The notes under the pieces were generated by a model that was not told the DNA's origin, ran no database searches, and was given only the letters and a program-made list of their open reading frames with translations. A program made the position numbers and the translations under genes. From Propionibacteriaceae bacterium AM104-82 (GTDB taxonomy: Bacteria; Actinomycetota; Actinomycetes; Propionibacteriales; Propionibacteriaceae), in assembly GCA_027658995.1 (NCBI GenBank), contig JAQDQK010000002.1, positions 1 to 64,000 on the forward strand: a DNA stretch of 64,000 nucleotides, in the 5' to 3' direction. This document shows positions 23,952 through 32,284 of the stretch, one piece after another. The stretch's first letter is position 1; each line of letters opens with the position of its first letter.

Positions 23952-25337
23952 TCAGCCTCGGGTCTCGCCGAGCAGGACCCTCATGCCGTCCAGACTTGCC
24001 GTGGCGATGTCGCTCAGTCGGTCGCGGACCTGGGCCGTCGAGACCTCGTCGACGGTGTCGCAGGCCTGGTGGTAGCACCGGTCCCGTGGGGCGTCCGACG
24101 TGCCGCCGAAGCGCTGCGCCTCGTCGGCGGCGAGCGGCTCCCCTGCCCCGGTGTAGAAGCCGGCCACCCCGATGTCGAGGCTCTCAAACCAGGCGTGGTC
24201 GGAGGCGCCGGTGATGCTCAGCACCTGGTAGTCGATGTCGTGGTGTTCGAGTTCGGCGGAGAAGGCCTCGAAGGGGGCCCCAGCGCCATACAGGCCGATC
24301 AGGCCGTTGGTGGAGGCGACCATGTCCAGGTTGACGTAGCCCGCGATCCTGGCGACCTCCTCCTGGCTGAGCGACTTCACGTAGGCGCCCGATCCGACGA
24401 GGCCCAGTTCCTCGGCCCCCCAGAACGCGACCCGAAGGCCGTCCGCCTCGCCCCGCGCCGCGAGGCGCTCGGCGAGGGTCAGGGCGAGCGACACCCCGGA
24501 GGCGTTGTCGTTGATGCCCGGGCCGGCTGGCACCGAGTCGAGGTGGGCGCCCAGCAGCACCACGTCCCCGTCGCCCTCTCCCGGCCAGTCGGCGATCAGG
24601 TTGGTGACCTGGATGGTCTCGCGGCTCTCCTCGACGGTGACCTGCACCACGATCCCCCCGCCCGCGACGGCGGCCGCCAGCGACTCGCCCACCGCGTCGG
24701 AGACGCCGACGCTCGGCACCAGGTCGTCCCGGTCGGCGAGTTCGCCGCGCAGGTCACCCTGCCCCGGAGAGTTGTAGACGATCAGCGCGAGCGCGCCGGC
24801 CTCGTGCGCGAGGGCCGACTTGTCGGTGAAGGGGCACCGGCCGCGCTCCACCAGGACGATGGCCCCCCTCGCCGCGGCGTAGTCGTCGAGCGTGCAGCCG
24901 AGCGGATCCGTGGTCAGGGCCAGCGGTGCGGTCGCCTCGCCGCCTGGGGTGCGGGTCATCGGTTCGACGGTGCCGAGGTCGACCTGCTGGCCTTGGACCA
25001 CCCGCACCGCCGCGGTGCTGTTCTCCTCGACGACCGCCTCGCTGGTGTGTCTGCTCGTGGTGAACCCCGCCCTGGCGAGGCTCTGCTCCGCGTAGTCGAG
25101 CGACGCGTCGTAGCCGGAGGTGTCGTGGGCGCGGGTGCCCGCGTTGCCGTCGGCGATCCGCTGGAAGGCCTCGAGGTGCGCGAACACCCGGTCGGTGAGT
25201 TGCTCCCCCGTCCACGGCCCGTCCGAGGGCCCCTGGGACGCCGGGGCCGGGCTCACCGGTTCGTTCGGCGTAGGCGCCTCGGAGGTGCAGGCGACCAGCG
25301 CGACGGCGGCGAGCGCGGCGGGGAGGAGTCGTCTCAT
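23952..25337 (-). CDS. M28-family metallopeptidase lipoprotein, canonical copy
   Basis: Membrane-anchored M28 peptidase, 461 residues, probable aminopeptidase on the outer face of the cell. Lipobox LVAC lipidates C17; a Pro/Ser-rich linker leads to a protease-associated domain (about 125-235) inserted before the catalytic core. Zinc ligands are H265 (GAHLDS), D277 (INDNASG), E309/E310 (GAEELG), D338 (NLDMVAS) and H423 (RCYHQACDT); SDH at 379-381 matches the family. I start at ATG 25337 because the signal peptide begins there; 11 upstream codons add nothing. It begins four bases after the aspA stop. Confidence 0.88.
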   Translation of the reverse strand: MRRLLPAALAAVALVACTSEAPTPNEPVSPAPASQGPSDGPWTGEQLTDRVFAHLEAFQRIADGNAGTRAHDTSGYDASLDYAEQSLARAGFTTSRHTSEAVVEENSTAAVRVVQGQQVDLGTVEPMTRTPGGEATAPLALTTDPLGCTLDDYAAARGAIVLVERGRCPFTDKSALAHEAGALALIVYNSPGQGDLRGELADRDDLVPSVGVSDAVGESLAAAVAGGGIVVQVTVEESRETIQVTNLIADWPGEGDGDVVLLGAHLDSVPAGPGINDNASGVSLALTLAERLAARGEADGLRVAFWGAEELGLVGSGAYVKSLSQEEVARIAGYVNLDMVASTNGLIGLYGAGAPFEAFSAELEHHDIDYQVLSITGASDHAWFESLDIGVAGFYTGAGEPLAADEAQRFGGTSDAPRDRCYHQACDTVDEVSTAQVRDRLSDIATASLDGMRVLLGETRG

Positions 25338-25341
25338 CCGC

Positions 25342-26823
25342 TCAGGCCCGATCCCCCCGGTCGGCCTCATCCAATGCCGCCTCCAGCGAGGCGATCGCCT
25401 CGGGTGTCAGGGCGGGCAACGGTCCCGTGTCGAACAGCCCGCCCGACAGGGCCGCCGGGTCGAGCATCTGGTCGAGTTCGTCGGGGCCCATCAGGTCCTC
25501 GTCCAGCACGAGTTCGCGAATGGACTCCCCGTCGTGCAGCGCCCGCTTGGCGAGCCTGGCCGCCGCCGCGTACCCGATCCGCGGGGTGAGCGCCGTGACG
25601 ACCCCGACGGAGGCGTCGACGTTGGCGCGCAACTTGTCCTCGTTGGCCGTGATGGCGTCGATGCAGTTGATCCGCAGCGTGCGCACCGCCCTGCGCAGCC
25701 AGGTGGCATTCTGCAGCAGCACGTGCGCCATCACCGGCTCGAAGGCGTTGAGTTGAAGCTGGCCTGCCTCGGAGGCCATTGACACGGTGACGTCGGCGCC
25801 GGCGATGATGAAGGCGACCTGGTTGACGGCCTCGGGGATGACGGGGTTGACCTTGCCGGGCATGATCGAGGAGCCTGCCTGCTTGGCGGGCAGGTTGATC
25901 TCCCCCAGCCCGACCTGCGGGCCGGAGCTCAGCAGCCTGAGATCGTTGCAGATCTTCGACAGCCGCATCGCGGAGCGCTTCAGCACCGACGACAGGGACA
26001 GGAACACGCCTGTGTCGCTGGTGGCCTCGATGAGGTCCTTGGCGTTGGCGAGCTGTTCCAGGCCGGTGATCTCGCGCAGATGCCTCAGCACCGCTGGCGC
26101 GTAGTCGGGCGGCGCCGTGATGCCGGTGCCGATCGCGGTCGCCCCGAGGTTCAGCGTCCAGAGCAGTTGTCGCACGTCCTCGAGCCGGTCGAGGTCCTCA
26201 CCGATGGTGGTGGAGAAGCCCCAGAACTCCTGGCCGAGCGTCATGGGCACCGCATCCTGCAACTGGGTGCGGCCGACCTTGAGCATCTCGCGGAACTCGC
26301 GGCCCTTCGCGGCGAAGGAGTTGCGCAGCAGCCGCAGTTCGACGATGAGCCGGTTCATCGAGTAGACCAGGCTCAGCTTGACGGCGCTGGGGTAGGTGTC
26401 GTTGGTCGACTGCGACCGGTTCACGTGGTCGTTGGGCGAGAGGTACTGGTAGTCGCCGAAGGGGCGGCCCGCGAGCTCGAGGCCCCGGTTCGCGATCACC
26501 TCGTTGACGTTCATGTTGGTGGAGGTCCCGGCGCCGCCCTGGATGACGCCCACCACGAACTGGTCACGCAGCTTGCCGTCGATGATGTCCTGCGCCGCGC
26601 GGTCGATCAGGTCGGCCCGCTCCGCGTCGAGGACGCCGATCTCGCGGTTGGCGCGCGCCGCGGCCTGCTTGACCTGTGCGTAGGCGACCAGCAGGTCGGG
26701 GTAGACGTTGATCTTGCGCCTGCTGATCCTGAAGTTCTGGATGGCCCGTGCCGTGTTGATGCCCCAGTACACGTCGTCGGGGATTTCGAGCTCTCCGAGG
26801 GAATCCCTCTCGATTCGCACCAT
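25342..26823 (-). CDS. aspA: Aspartate ammonia-lyase (aspartase)
   Basis: Converts L-aspartate to fumarate and ammonia; in an anaerobe with nitrate respiration this supplies fumarate and nitrogen. The 493-residue protein has the fumarase/aspartase superfamily motifs: PNDHVNRSQSTNDTYPSA, GRTQLQDAVPMTLGQE, and the mobile-loop signature GSSIMPGKVNPVIPE with the catalytic serine. The VNRSQSTNDTYPSA version and the GEINLPAKQAGSS lead favour aspartase over fumarase C. ATG 26823 is chosen by homology; TACGGT stands seven bases before it (leaderless type) and no Shine-Dalgarno is seen. Its placement before two peptidases suggests amino-acid scavenging. Confidence 0.9.
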   Translation of the reverse strand: MVRIERDSLGELEIPDDVYWGINTARAIQNFRISRRKINVYPDLLVAYAQVKQAAARANREIGVLDAERADLIDRAAQDIIDGKLRDQFVVGVIQGGAGTSTNMNVNEVIANRGLELAGRPFGDYQYLSPNDHVNRSQSTNDTYPSAVKLSLVYSMNRLIVELRLLRNSFAAKGREFREMLKVGRTQLQDAVPMTLGQEFWGFSTTIGEDLDRLEDVRQLLWTLNLGATAIGTGITAPPDYAPAVLRHLREITGLEQLANAKDLIEATSDTGVFLSLSSVLKRSAMRLSKICNDLRLLSSGPQVGLGEINLPAKQAGSSIMPGKVNPVIPEAVNQVAFIIAGADVTVSMASEAGQLQLNAFEPVMAHVLLQNATWLRRAVRTLRINCIDAITANEDKLRANVDASVGVVTALTPRIGYAAAARLAKRALHDGESIRELVLDEDLMGPDELDQMLDPAALSGGLFDTGPLPALTPEAIASLEAALDEADRGDRA

Positions 26824-26830
26824 GGGTGCC

Positions 26831-26836
26831 ACCGTA
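26831..26836 (-). promoter_or_regulatory. Leaderless-type -10 box of aspA
   Basis: TACGGT on the minus strand ends seven bases before the aspA ATG. The spacing fits transcription starting at or next to the start codon. Confidence 0.5.
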
Positions 26837-26900
26837 CCGATTGGGAGGTCGTCGCGCAGGGCTACCCCTGCACCGGCGGCGGCTCTGATAGGTGTAGGGC

Positions 26901-27323
26901 ATGGAGATCGAACTGCTCGCCTGGGTGATGGTGCGCGATGGGCAGGGCCGCGTCCTGCTGGGTCGCCGGGCCGGCACCGGCCTGGCGGAGGGCCTGTGGA
27001 ACCTGCCGGGCGGACACGTCGAGCCGGGCGAGTCGGTCGCTCAGGCGGGGGCACGGGAGACGGCCGAGGAGGTCGGCGTGTTTGTCGCGCCCGAGGATCT
27101 CGCGGTGCGCGGCGTGCAGCGCTGGAGCGTCGGAGGCGCCTCAGGGTTCAACATCCTGCTCGCGGCGGACCGCTGGACGGGCGACCCGACGCCGCTGGAG
27201 AACACCTCGGAGGTGGCCTGGTTCGACCCGGACGCGCCGCCGGCCGACATCCTGCCGTGGCTGCCCGCGGTGCTTGCCCGGGTCTCCGGCGGGGCGCTCT
27301 GGTGGGACGAGGTGCCCGGCTGA
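26901..27323 (+). CDS. Nudix hydrolase
   Basis: Small pyrophosphohydrolase of 140 residues. The Nudix box is complete: G, five residues, E, seven residues, then RETAEEVGV (GHVEPGE... to REtaEEvG at about 38-60). Early LLGRRAGTGLAEGLWNLPGGH is typical of MutT/ADP-ribose-type enzymes. The substrate cannot be named. It is divergent from aspA and converges on the GH76 gene with seven bases between stops. No Shine-Dalgarno is obvious; a TAGGTG box lies six bases before the ATG. Confidence 0.88.
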   Translation: MEIELLAWVMVRDGQGRVLLGRRAGTGLAEGLWNLPGGHVEPGESVAQAGARETAEEVGVFVAPEDLAVRGVQRWSVGGASGFNILLAADRWTGDPTPLENTSEVAWFDPDAPPADILPWLPAVLARVSGGALWWDEVPG

Positions 27324-27330
27324 GCGCGCC

Positions 27331-28329
27331 TCAGGCGAGGGTCGCGGCGGCCTCCAACGCCATCCAGGCCTGCAACTGCGTCGAGAGTTCCACGACGTCG
27401 GTGTGCGTCGGCGGCTTCAGCGAGGTGTCCTGAGGGAACACCGTCACGACCCTGCCCCGGAAGCCGCGCCGCTCCCGCCCCTGCCACAGGTTCTCCGCGG
27501 TCGCCGCGACCAGTTCCCCGGCGAGCGCGCGGGTGGCCCCCGGCAGCCGGGCGTCGTTGGCGGCGAGCGCAAGGTAGCGGGTCAGGATGCCGGTGAACAG
27601 GCCGCCGTCTCCGGACTGGTGCGTGATCAGGACCCGGCTGGCGGGGCGCACCAGGTGCTCGCCCACCGCCTCGACGTGCCGGGCGGCGGCCGCCAGGTTC
27701 GCGTCGTCGCCCAGTTCGAGCATGGTGCCGAGCGCAGGGCCCTGGTTATAGGTGAACACCCACTTGGTGACCTCTGGGATCCCGTTGCTGAGCCGGATGC
27801 CGTCGCGGAACAGGCCCGACTCGTCTGCAAGGACCAGGCGCAGCCAGCGCAGCAGGTCGGCGGCCTTGCGCCGCTCCCCCGCGCGCGCCAGGAACAGCGA
27901 GATCGGGCCGGTGGCAGCGGTCGCCTTGTACTCACGGTCGGTGCGCCAGAAGGATCCGCCGCCGAAGTCTGCGGTGAGCGCCGACTCGAGGCGCTTGCGG
28001 AGCCTGACCCTGCGCGACCCGGCGCGCTGCGCGGCGAGCGACAGCCACGCCATGTCGTCGAAGTAGTGGTTGCGGTACCTGAAGCCGTTGCGGACCCAGA
28101 TGCCGGTCAACTGGCGGTTGATCAGGCCCTGGTCGACCAACCGCGAGCCGCGCTGCCGCGCGTCGACGAGGCAGTCGAGCAGGTGGGCCTGCCACCAGTA
28201 GTCCCAGCGGCGCAGCGGCGCCTTTGGCCGCTGCACGGCCCCCAACCGCAGGTAGGGCACGCTCAACGGGCGCTGGAGGAAGGCCTCCAGCACGCTGCGT
28301 GCCGCCTCATCCGCGCGGGCCTGACTCAC
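27331..28329 (-). CDS. GH76-like glycoside hydrolase (alpha-1,6-mannanase family)
   Basis: 332-residue alpha/alpha-barrel protein. The adjacent aspartates in HYFDDMAWLSLAA (D91, D92) match the catalytic pair of GH76 endo-alpha-1,6-mannanases, and FTYNQGPALGTMLEL and THQSGDGGLFTGILTRYL are also family-like. The aromatic WWQAHLLDCL near residue 45 fits the barrel. There is no signal peptide, so unlike most GH76 enzymes it seems cytosolic or needs another export route. GTG 28329 overlaps the M20 stop (GTGA); longer frames upstream are shadows. A role in mannan or mannose-containing glycan turnover is possible given the polysaccharide locus next door, but unproven. Confidence 0.78.
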   Translation of the reverse strand: MSQARADEAARSVLEAFLQRPLSVPYLRLGAVQRPKAPLRRWDYWWQAHLLDCLVDARQRGSRLVDQGLINRQLTGIWVRNGFRYRNHYFDDMAWLSLAAQRAGSRRVRLRKRLESALTADFGGGSFWRTDREYKATAATGPISLFLARAGERRKAADLLRWLRLVLADESGLFRDGIRLSNGIPEVTKWVFTYNQGPALGTMLELGDDANLAAAARHVEAVGEHLVRPASRVLITHQSGDGGLFTGILTRYLALAANDARLPGATRALAGELVAATAENLWQGRERRGFRGRVVTVFPQDTSLKPPTHTDVVELSTQLQAWMALEAAATLA

Positions 28330-29654
28330 CGGGCCAGGTTCTGCAGCAGCAACGCCTCCGCGAGGGTGGCCTTGCGCAGGTCGTCGAGGTCGAGGGACTC
28401 GTCGATGCCGTGCATCCGCGAGGTCGGGTCGACCACCGCCGTGAGCAGGAAGACGGCGTCGGGGTTGAGTTCGGCGAACTCGGCCACGATCGGGATGGAG
28501 CCGCCGGTGCCGATCTGGACCGCGTCCACCCCGAAGGCCTCCTTGAACGACGACAGCGCGGCCTGCGCCCTCTCGCTGCTGAGGTCGATGGTGGTGCCGG
28601 AGCCGCCCTGGCCAGGCTCGACGGTGACCCGTGCGCCCCATGGTGCGTGGCTGAGCAGGTGGTCCCTCAGCGCGGCGGTGGCGCGCTTCGCGTCGTCGCC
28701 GGGGGCGATCCGGACGCTGACCTTCGCGCGGGCGGTCGGGATCAGCGTGTTGGAGGCGTCCTTGACGGGGGTGGCGTCGATGGCCAGCACCGAGGCGGAC
28801 GGCTTGGTCCACATCCGGGCCGAGGCCATCCCGTCGCCGATCCACTCGACGCCGTCGAGGATGCCTGTCTCCTCCCGGAGCCGGTCCTCGTCGTACTCGA
28901 CCTCGGGGTCCGGGGCGCTCAGCAGGCCCTCGATGGCGACATTGCCGCGCTCGTCGTGCAGGGTGGCGAGCAGCCGGCACAGGCTGGTGAGGGCGTCCGG
29001 AACGACGCCGCCGAACTGCCCGGAGTGCAGCCCCGTCTCAAGCGTGGAGACGGTCACCACCGCGTCGACCACGCCGCGAAGCGTCGAGGTGAGCGCAGGC
29101 TCGCCGACCTTCCAGTTGACGGCGTCGGCGATCACAAAGACGTCGGCCGACAGGTCGTCGCCGAAGCGCTCGAGCAGGGCGGGCATGGTCGGCGAGCCGA
29201 TCTCCTCCTCGCCCTCGATGAAGATCTTGAGGCCGACGGGCGGCGCGCCGAGGAAGGAACGCAGCACCCCGAGGTGCACCGCGATGCCGCCCTTGTCGTC
29301 GGCCGAGCCGCGGGCGTAGAGGCGACCTTCGCGCTCGTCAGGGGCGAACGCGGGCGAGGTCCACTGCCCGATGTCGCCGGTGGGCTGCACGTCGTAGTGC
29401 GCATACAGCAGCACCGTCGGCTGCCCCTCAGGCGCCGGGAAGTTGCCGAACACCGCGGGTTTGCCGCCCGGGACCTCCAGGAACCGGACGTCGGGGCAGC
29501 CCGCGCCGCGCAGCAGTTCGGCGACCAGGTCGGCGGCGGCCAGCACGTCGTCGGCGTGCTCGGGCTGCGACGAGATCGAAGGGATCGCGATCAGGCGCTT
29601 GAGATCGTTGAGGACGGACGGCATCGCGGCGTTGACGGCATCGGTGAGACTCAT
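28326..29654 (-). CDS. M20-family metallopeptidase (dipeptidase type)
   Basis: Cytosolic zinc peptidase of the M20/M25/M40 family, 442 residues, close to CNDP/DapE-like dipeptidases. Metal-site motifs are present: LLYAHYDVQPTG, GSADDKGG, IEGEEEIGSP with the catalytic and metal glutamates, and the C-terminal SRMHGIDES histidine. A lid domain occupies roughly residues 210-330. TAGGCT is six bases before ATG 29654 (leaderless type). It overlaps the GH76 gene by four bases; why these two are coupled is not clear. Confidence 0.9.
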   Translation of the reverse strand: MSLTDAVNAAMPSVLNDLKRLIAIPSISSQPEHADDVLAAADLVAELLRGAGCPDVRFLEVPGGKPAVFGNFPAPEGQPTVLLYAHYDVQPTGDIGQWTSPAFAPDEREGRLYARGSADDKGGIAVHLGVLRSFLGAPPVGLKIFIEGEEEIGSPTMPALLERFGDDLSADVFVIADAVNWKVGEPALTSTLRGVVDAVVTVSTLETGLHSGQFGGVVPDALTSLCRLLATLHDERGNVAIEGLLSAPDPEVEYDEDRLREETGILDGVEWIGDGMASARMWTKPSASVLAIDATPVKDASNTLIPTARAKVSVRIAPGDDAKRATAALRDHLLSHAPWGARVTVEPGQGGSGTTIDLSSERAQAALSSFKEAFGVDAVQIGTGGSIPIVAEFAELNPDAVFLLTAVVDPTSRMHGIDESLDLDDLRKATLAEALLLQNLAR

Positions 29655-29660
29655 GCCGCC

Positions 29661-29666
29661 AGCCTA
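29661..29666 (-). promoter_or_regulatory. Leaderless-type -10 box of the M20 gene
   Basis: TAGGCT on the minus strand ends six bases before the ATG at 29654; no Shine-Dalgarno is present. Confidence 0.5.
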
Positions 29667-29707
29667 GCGACCGCGCTGCGCCGCCGACCCCCGAGTCGGC
29701 CGGATGC

Positions 29708-31162
29708 TCAGTACGCTCCGCGCGAGCTGAGCACCGCGCGCGCCGTCCTGGCGATGATCACCACGTCCTGCATCATCGACCAGTTGTCGACGTAGTACAC
29801 GTCGAGGCGTACGGTCTCGTCCCACGGCAGGTCGGAGCGCCCCGAGACCTGCCACAGCCCGGTCAGCCCAGGCCTGACGTCGAGCCTCCTGATCGTGTCG
29901 CGGTCGTACAGGGCGACCTCGCGGGGCAGCGCCGGGCGCGGCCCGACCAGGCTCATGTCGCCGCGAAGCACGTTGAGGAACTGCGGCAGTTCGTCCACCG
30001 AGAAGCGACGGATGAACGCCCCGACCTTCGTGACCCTGGGGTCCTTCGCCATCTTGAACAGCACCCCTGCGCCCTCGTTCGCCGACTCGAGCGCCGCCTT
30101 GCGCGCCTCCGCGTCGGTGACCATCGAGCGCATCTTGAAGCACTCGAACTGCTGGCCCCAGCGACCGACCCGGACCTGCTTGAAGAACACGGGGCCGCCG
30201 TCCTCCAGCTTGATCGCGAGCGCCGCGAGCGCCACCACCGGCGCCGACATCAGCAGCAGCGCGATCGAGCCGACGATGTCGAAGGCCCGCTTCCCCCACC
30301 TCGACGCCTCGGCCGCGTGCGGCCGCTCGACGTGCACCAACGGCAGGCCCCCGACGGGGCGGGTCGCCAGGCGCCCCGCGGAGATGTCGGACACCGCAGG
30401 GACCACGATCATCTGCGTCGCGACCTTCTCCATCTCCCATGCGATGCGCTTGAACTGCTGCCCGTCGGGGAAGGATCCCTCCGCGAAGATGACCGCCCTG
30501 AGCGGCATCCGGCGGACCAGGTCGGACACGTCCTCGACCGTCCCGAGCACCGGCAGCCCTCCCGGCGTCTCGTCGGTGTCCGTGGTGGTCAGCGCCCCGA
30601 CGATGTCGTAGCCGAGCCACCGCTCACGGCGCAGCACGCGCGAGATCGCGTCGATGTGGGCTGGAGTGCCTGCCACGACGACCGGCGAGACAAGCACCCC
30701 GCGGGTGCGCAGCCGGTTGAAGATCCGTCGACGACCGTGCCTCAGCATCAGCAGAAGCATCACCCCGCCGAGGAAGGTGAGCACGAAGAACGTGCGCGAG
30801 AGTTCCTGGTTGAGCAGGTAACAGCCGATCCCGATGCCGCCCGCCAGCGTCAGAGACGCGGTCGCGACGCGCTGGTACTCCTCCACGCCCGAGCGGAGAT
30901 GAGGCAGCGAGTAGGCGCCGAAGGCCACCAGCATCAGCAGCCACACCAAGGGCAGGGACGCGAACAGCCACCACGGCAGATCGCCCCTCTGATCCCACCC
31001 GAACCTCAGGATGAATGCCACCGACGCGACCGCGACGATGACGACCCCGTCGAAGAGCGCGAGCAGGACATGCTGGCGCCGTTCGCTTGCTTGTACATAC
31101 CGTGCGAGTGAATCCCCCAGCCGCGTCTGTGCGACCGGAAACTCCAATTCCGCTGCGACCAT
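29708..31162 (-). CDS. Undecaprenyl-phosphate sugar-phosphotransferase (WbaP/CpsE-like)
   Basis: Initiating enzyme of surface polysaccharide synthesis: it moves a sugar-1-phosphate onto undecaprenyl phosphate. The 484-residue protein has four N-terminal membrane helices (about 33-150), a CoA-binding-like domain (about 155-260) and, after one more hydrophobic segment (KRAFDIVGSIALLLMSAPV), the catalytic bacterial sugar transferase domain with GPVFFKQVRVG, FKMRSM, VDELPQFLNVLRGDMSLVGPRP and RPGLTGLWQVSGRS. ATG 31162 has GGGGGA about eight bases upstream. Which hexose is added (galactose or glucose) cannot be read. Together with the GT2 gene it runs leftward, away from the rest of the locus. Confidence 0.92.
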   Translation of the reverse strand: MVAAELEFPVAQTRLGDSLARYVQASERRQHVLLALFDGVVIVAVASVAFILRFGWDQRGDLPWWLFASLPLVWLLMLVAFGAYSLPHLRSGVEEYQRVATASLTLAGGIGIGCYLLNQELSRTFFVLTFLGGVMLLLMLRHGRRRIFNRLRTRGVLVSPVVVAGTPAHIDAISRVLRRERWLGYDIVGALTTTDTDETPGGLPVLGTVEDVSDLVRRMPLRAVIFAEGSFPDGQQFKRIAWEMEKVATQMIVVPAVSDISAGRLATRPVGGLPLVHVERPHAAEASRWGKRAFDIVGSIALLLMSAPVVALAALAIKLEDGGPVFFKQVRVGRWGQQFECFKMRSMVTDAEARKAALESANEGAGVLFKMAKDPRVTKVGAFIRRFSVDELPQFLNVLRGDMSLVGPRPALPREVALYDRDTIRRLDVRPGLTGLWQVSGRSDLPWDETVRLDVYYVDNWSMMQDVVIIARTARAVLSSRGAY

Positions 31163-31280
31163 TGCAAGGTCCCCCTAGAGCGCACAGCGACAGCCCCCCA
31201 GCAATCGTGTGAACCGCTCGAAGCAGCAATTCTCACACTCTGGGGCCTCCCAATCAAGGGGTCACGGCCCTGACTTTCGC

Positions 31281-32213
31281 CTAGATGCCGTGGCCGCGTC
31301 GGTGCAGGGCCGACATCACGGTTTGCGCCTTGACCAGCCCTAACGCCACCGGGACGGCGACGTAGGCCCGCCTCTCGGCCGGGTTGAGTCGGACCGTCCG
31401 CCACGCCGTCCGCAGCGCAGGGCCGCGCTGCCCGAGTGCCGCGTATCCGAAGGCCTGTTGGCCCCTGATCCGCGCGAGCGCGTGCCTGTCCTGACCGAAC
31501 TGCGGGAACTTGTCGACCAGGTAATCGAGTGCCTCGATGATGGTCTTCCAGCGTCCCGAGAACAGCGACTGCCCCCACATCACGTTGACGAGTGGCTTCT
31601 CCACCACGCAGATGGGGCCGGCGAGCGCGGCACGCAGGATCCAGTCGTAGTCCTCGGCATAGCTGCCGGGGATGTGCTCGTCGACGAGCCCGATCGGGCC
31701 CTGGATCGCCTCGCGGGTGACGAGGATGGACGAAGGGTGAGCGGGCATCACGCGCCTGCGCACGAGACTGGCCAGCGTCATCTCCTCGGCAGTGGCCAAC
31801 CGGACGCTCTCCCGGTCCTCGTAGCGGATCCGGATTCCCGTCGCGCAGGTGCTCGCCCCGGTGGCCTGCACCTCCTCGACCTGGAGCCTCAACTTCGTCG
31901 GCTCCCACGCGTCGTCGTCGTCGCAGAAGGCAACCAGCGGAGCGTGGCCTGCCTCGACGCCCGAGTTCCTGGCGCCCGCCAGGCCCGGGGTCCGGGTGTT
32001 GGTGAGCACCCTGACCTTGCGCAACTCGTCGTCGCGCCGGAGCGCCGGGTCTGGCTCGCTGCGGTCGAAGACGACGTGGACGGTGATGAGCCCGGCATAG
32101 TCCTGGTCCAGTGCTGCCGCGAGCGCGACCTTGAGCAACTCGGGCCGTTGATGGGTGCAGATCACGACGTCCACCGGTGGAGACGCGACTGACTGCTGTG
32201 AATGATCCGTCAT
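31281..32213 (-). CDS. GT2-family glycosyltransferase
   Basis: GT-A fold transferase of 310 residues, probably adding a sugar to the lipid-linked repeat unit on the cytosolic face. It starts VDVVICTHQRPELLKVAL, has GLAGARNSGVEAG and the metal/nucleotide-sugar motif FCDDDDAWEPTKL, then EDYDWILRAALAG as acceptor region. No membrane helices. ATG 32213 has AAGG closely upstream; 18 extra codons in frame lack support. A 118-base gap separates it from the WbaP-like gene downstream; divergent from the kinase-like gene. Confidence 0.87.
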   Translation of the reverse strand: MTDHSQQSVASPPVDVVICTHQRPELLKVALAAALDQDYAGLITVHVVFDRSEPDPALRRDDELRKVRVLTNTRTPGLAGARNSGVEAGHAPLVAFCDDDDAWEPTKLRLQVEEVQATGASTCATGIRIRYEDRESVRLATAEEMTLASLVRRRVMPAHPSSILVTREAIQGPIGLVDEHIPGSYAEDYDWILRAALAGPICVVEKPLVNVMWGQSLFSGRWKTIIEALDYLVDKFPQFGQDRHALARIRGQQAFGYAALGQRGPALRTAWRTVRLNPAERRAYVAVPVALGLVKAQTVMSALHRRGHGI

Positions 32214-32284
32214 GAGCCTTTCCCCCTTTGGCTCGGGGCCACAACGCCCCACGGGATGAATCGACAAGTTACCATGAACCGATC

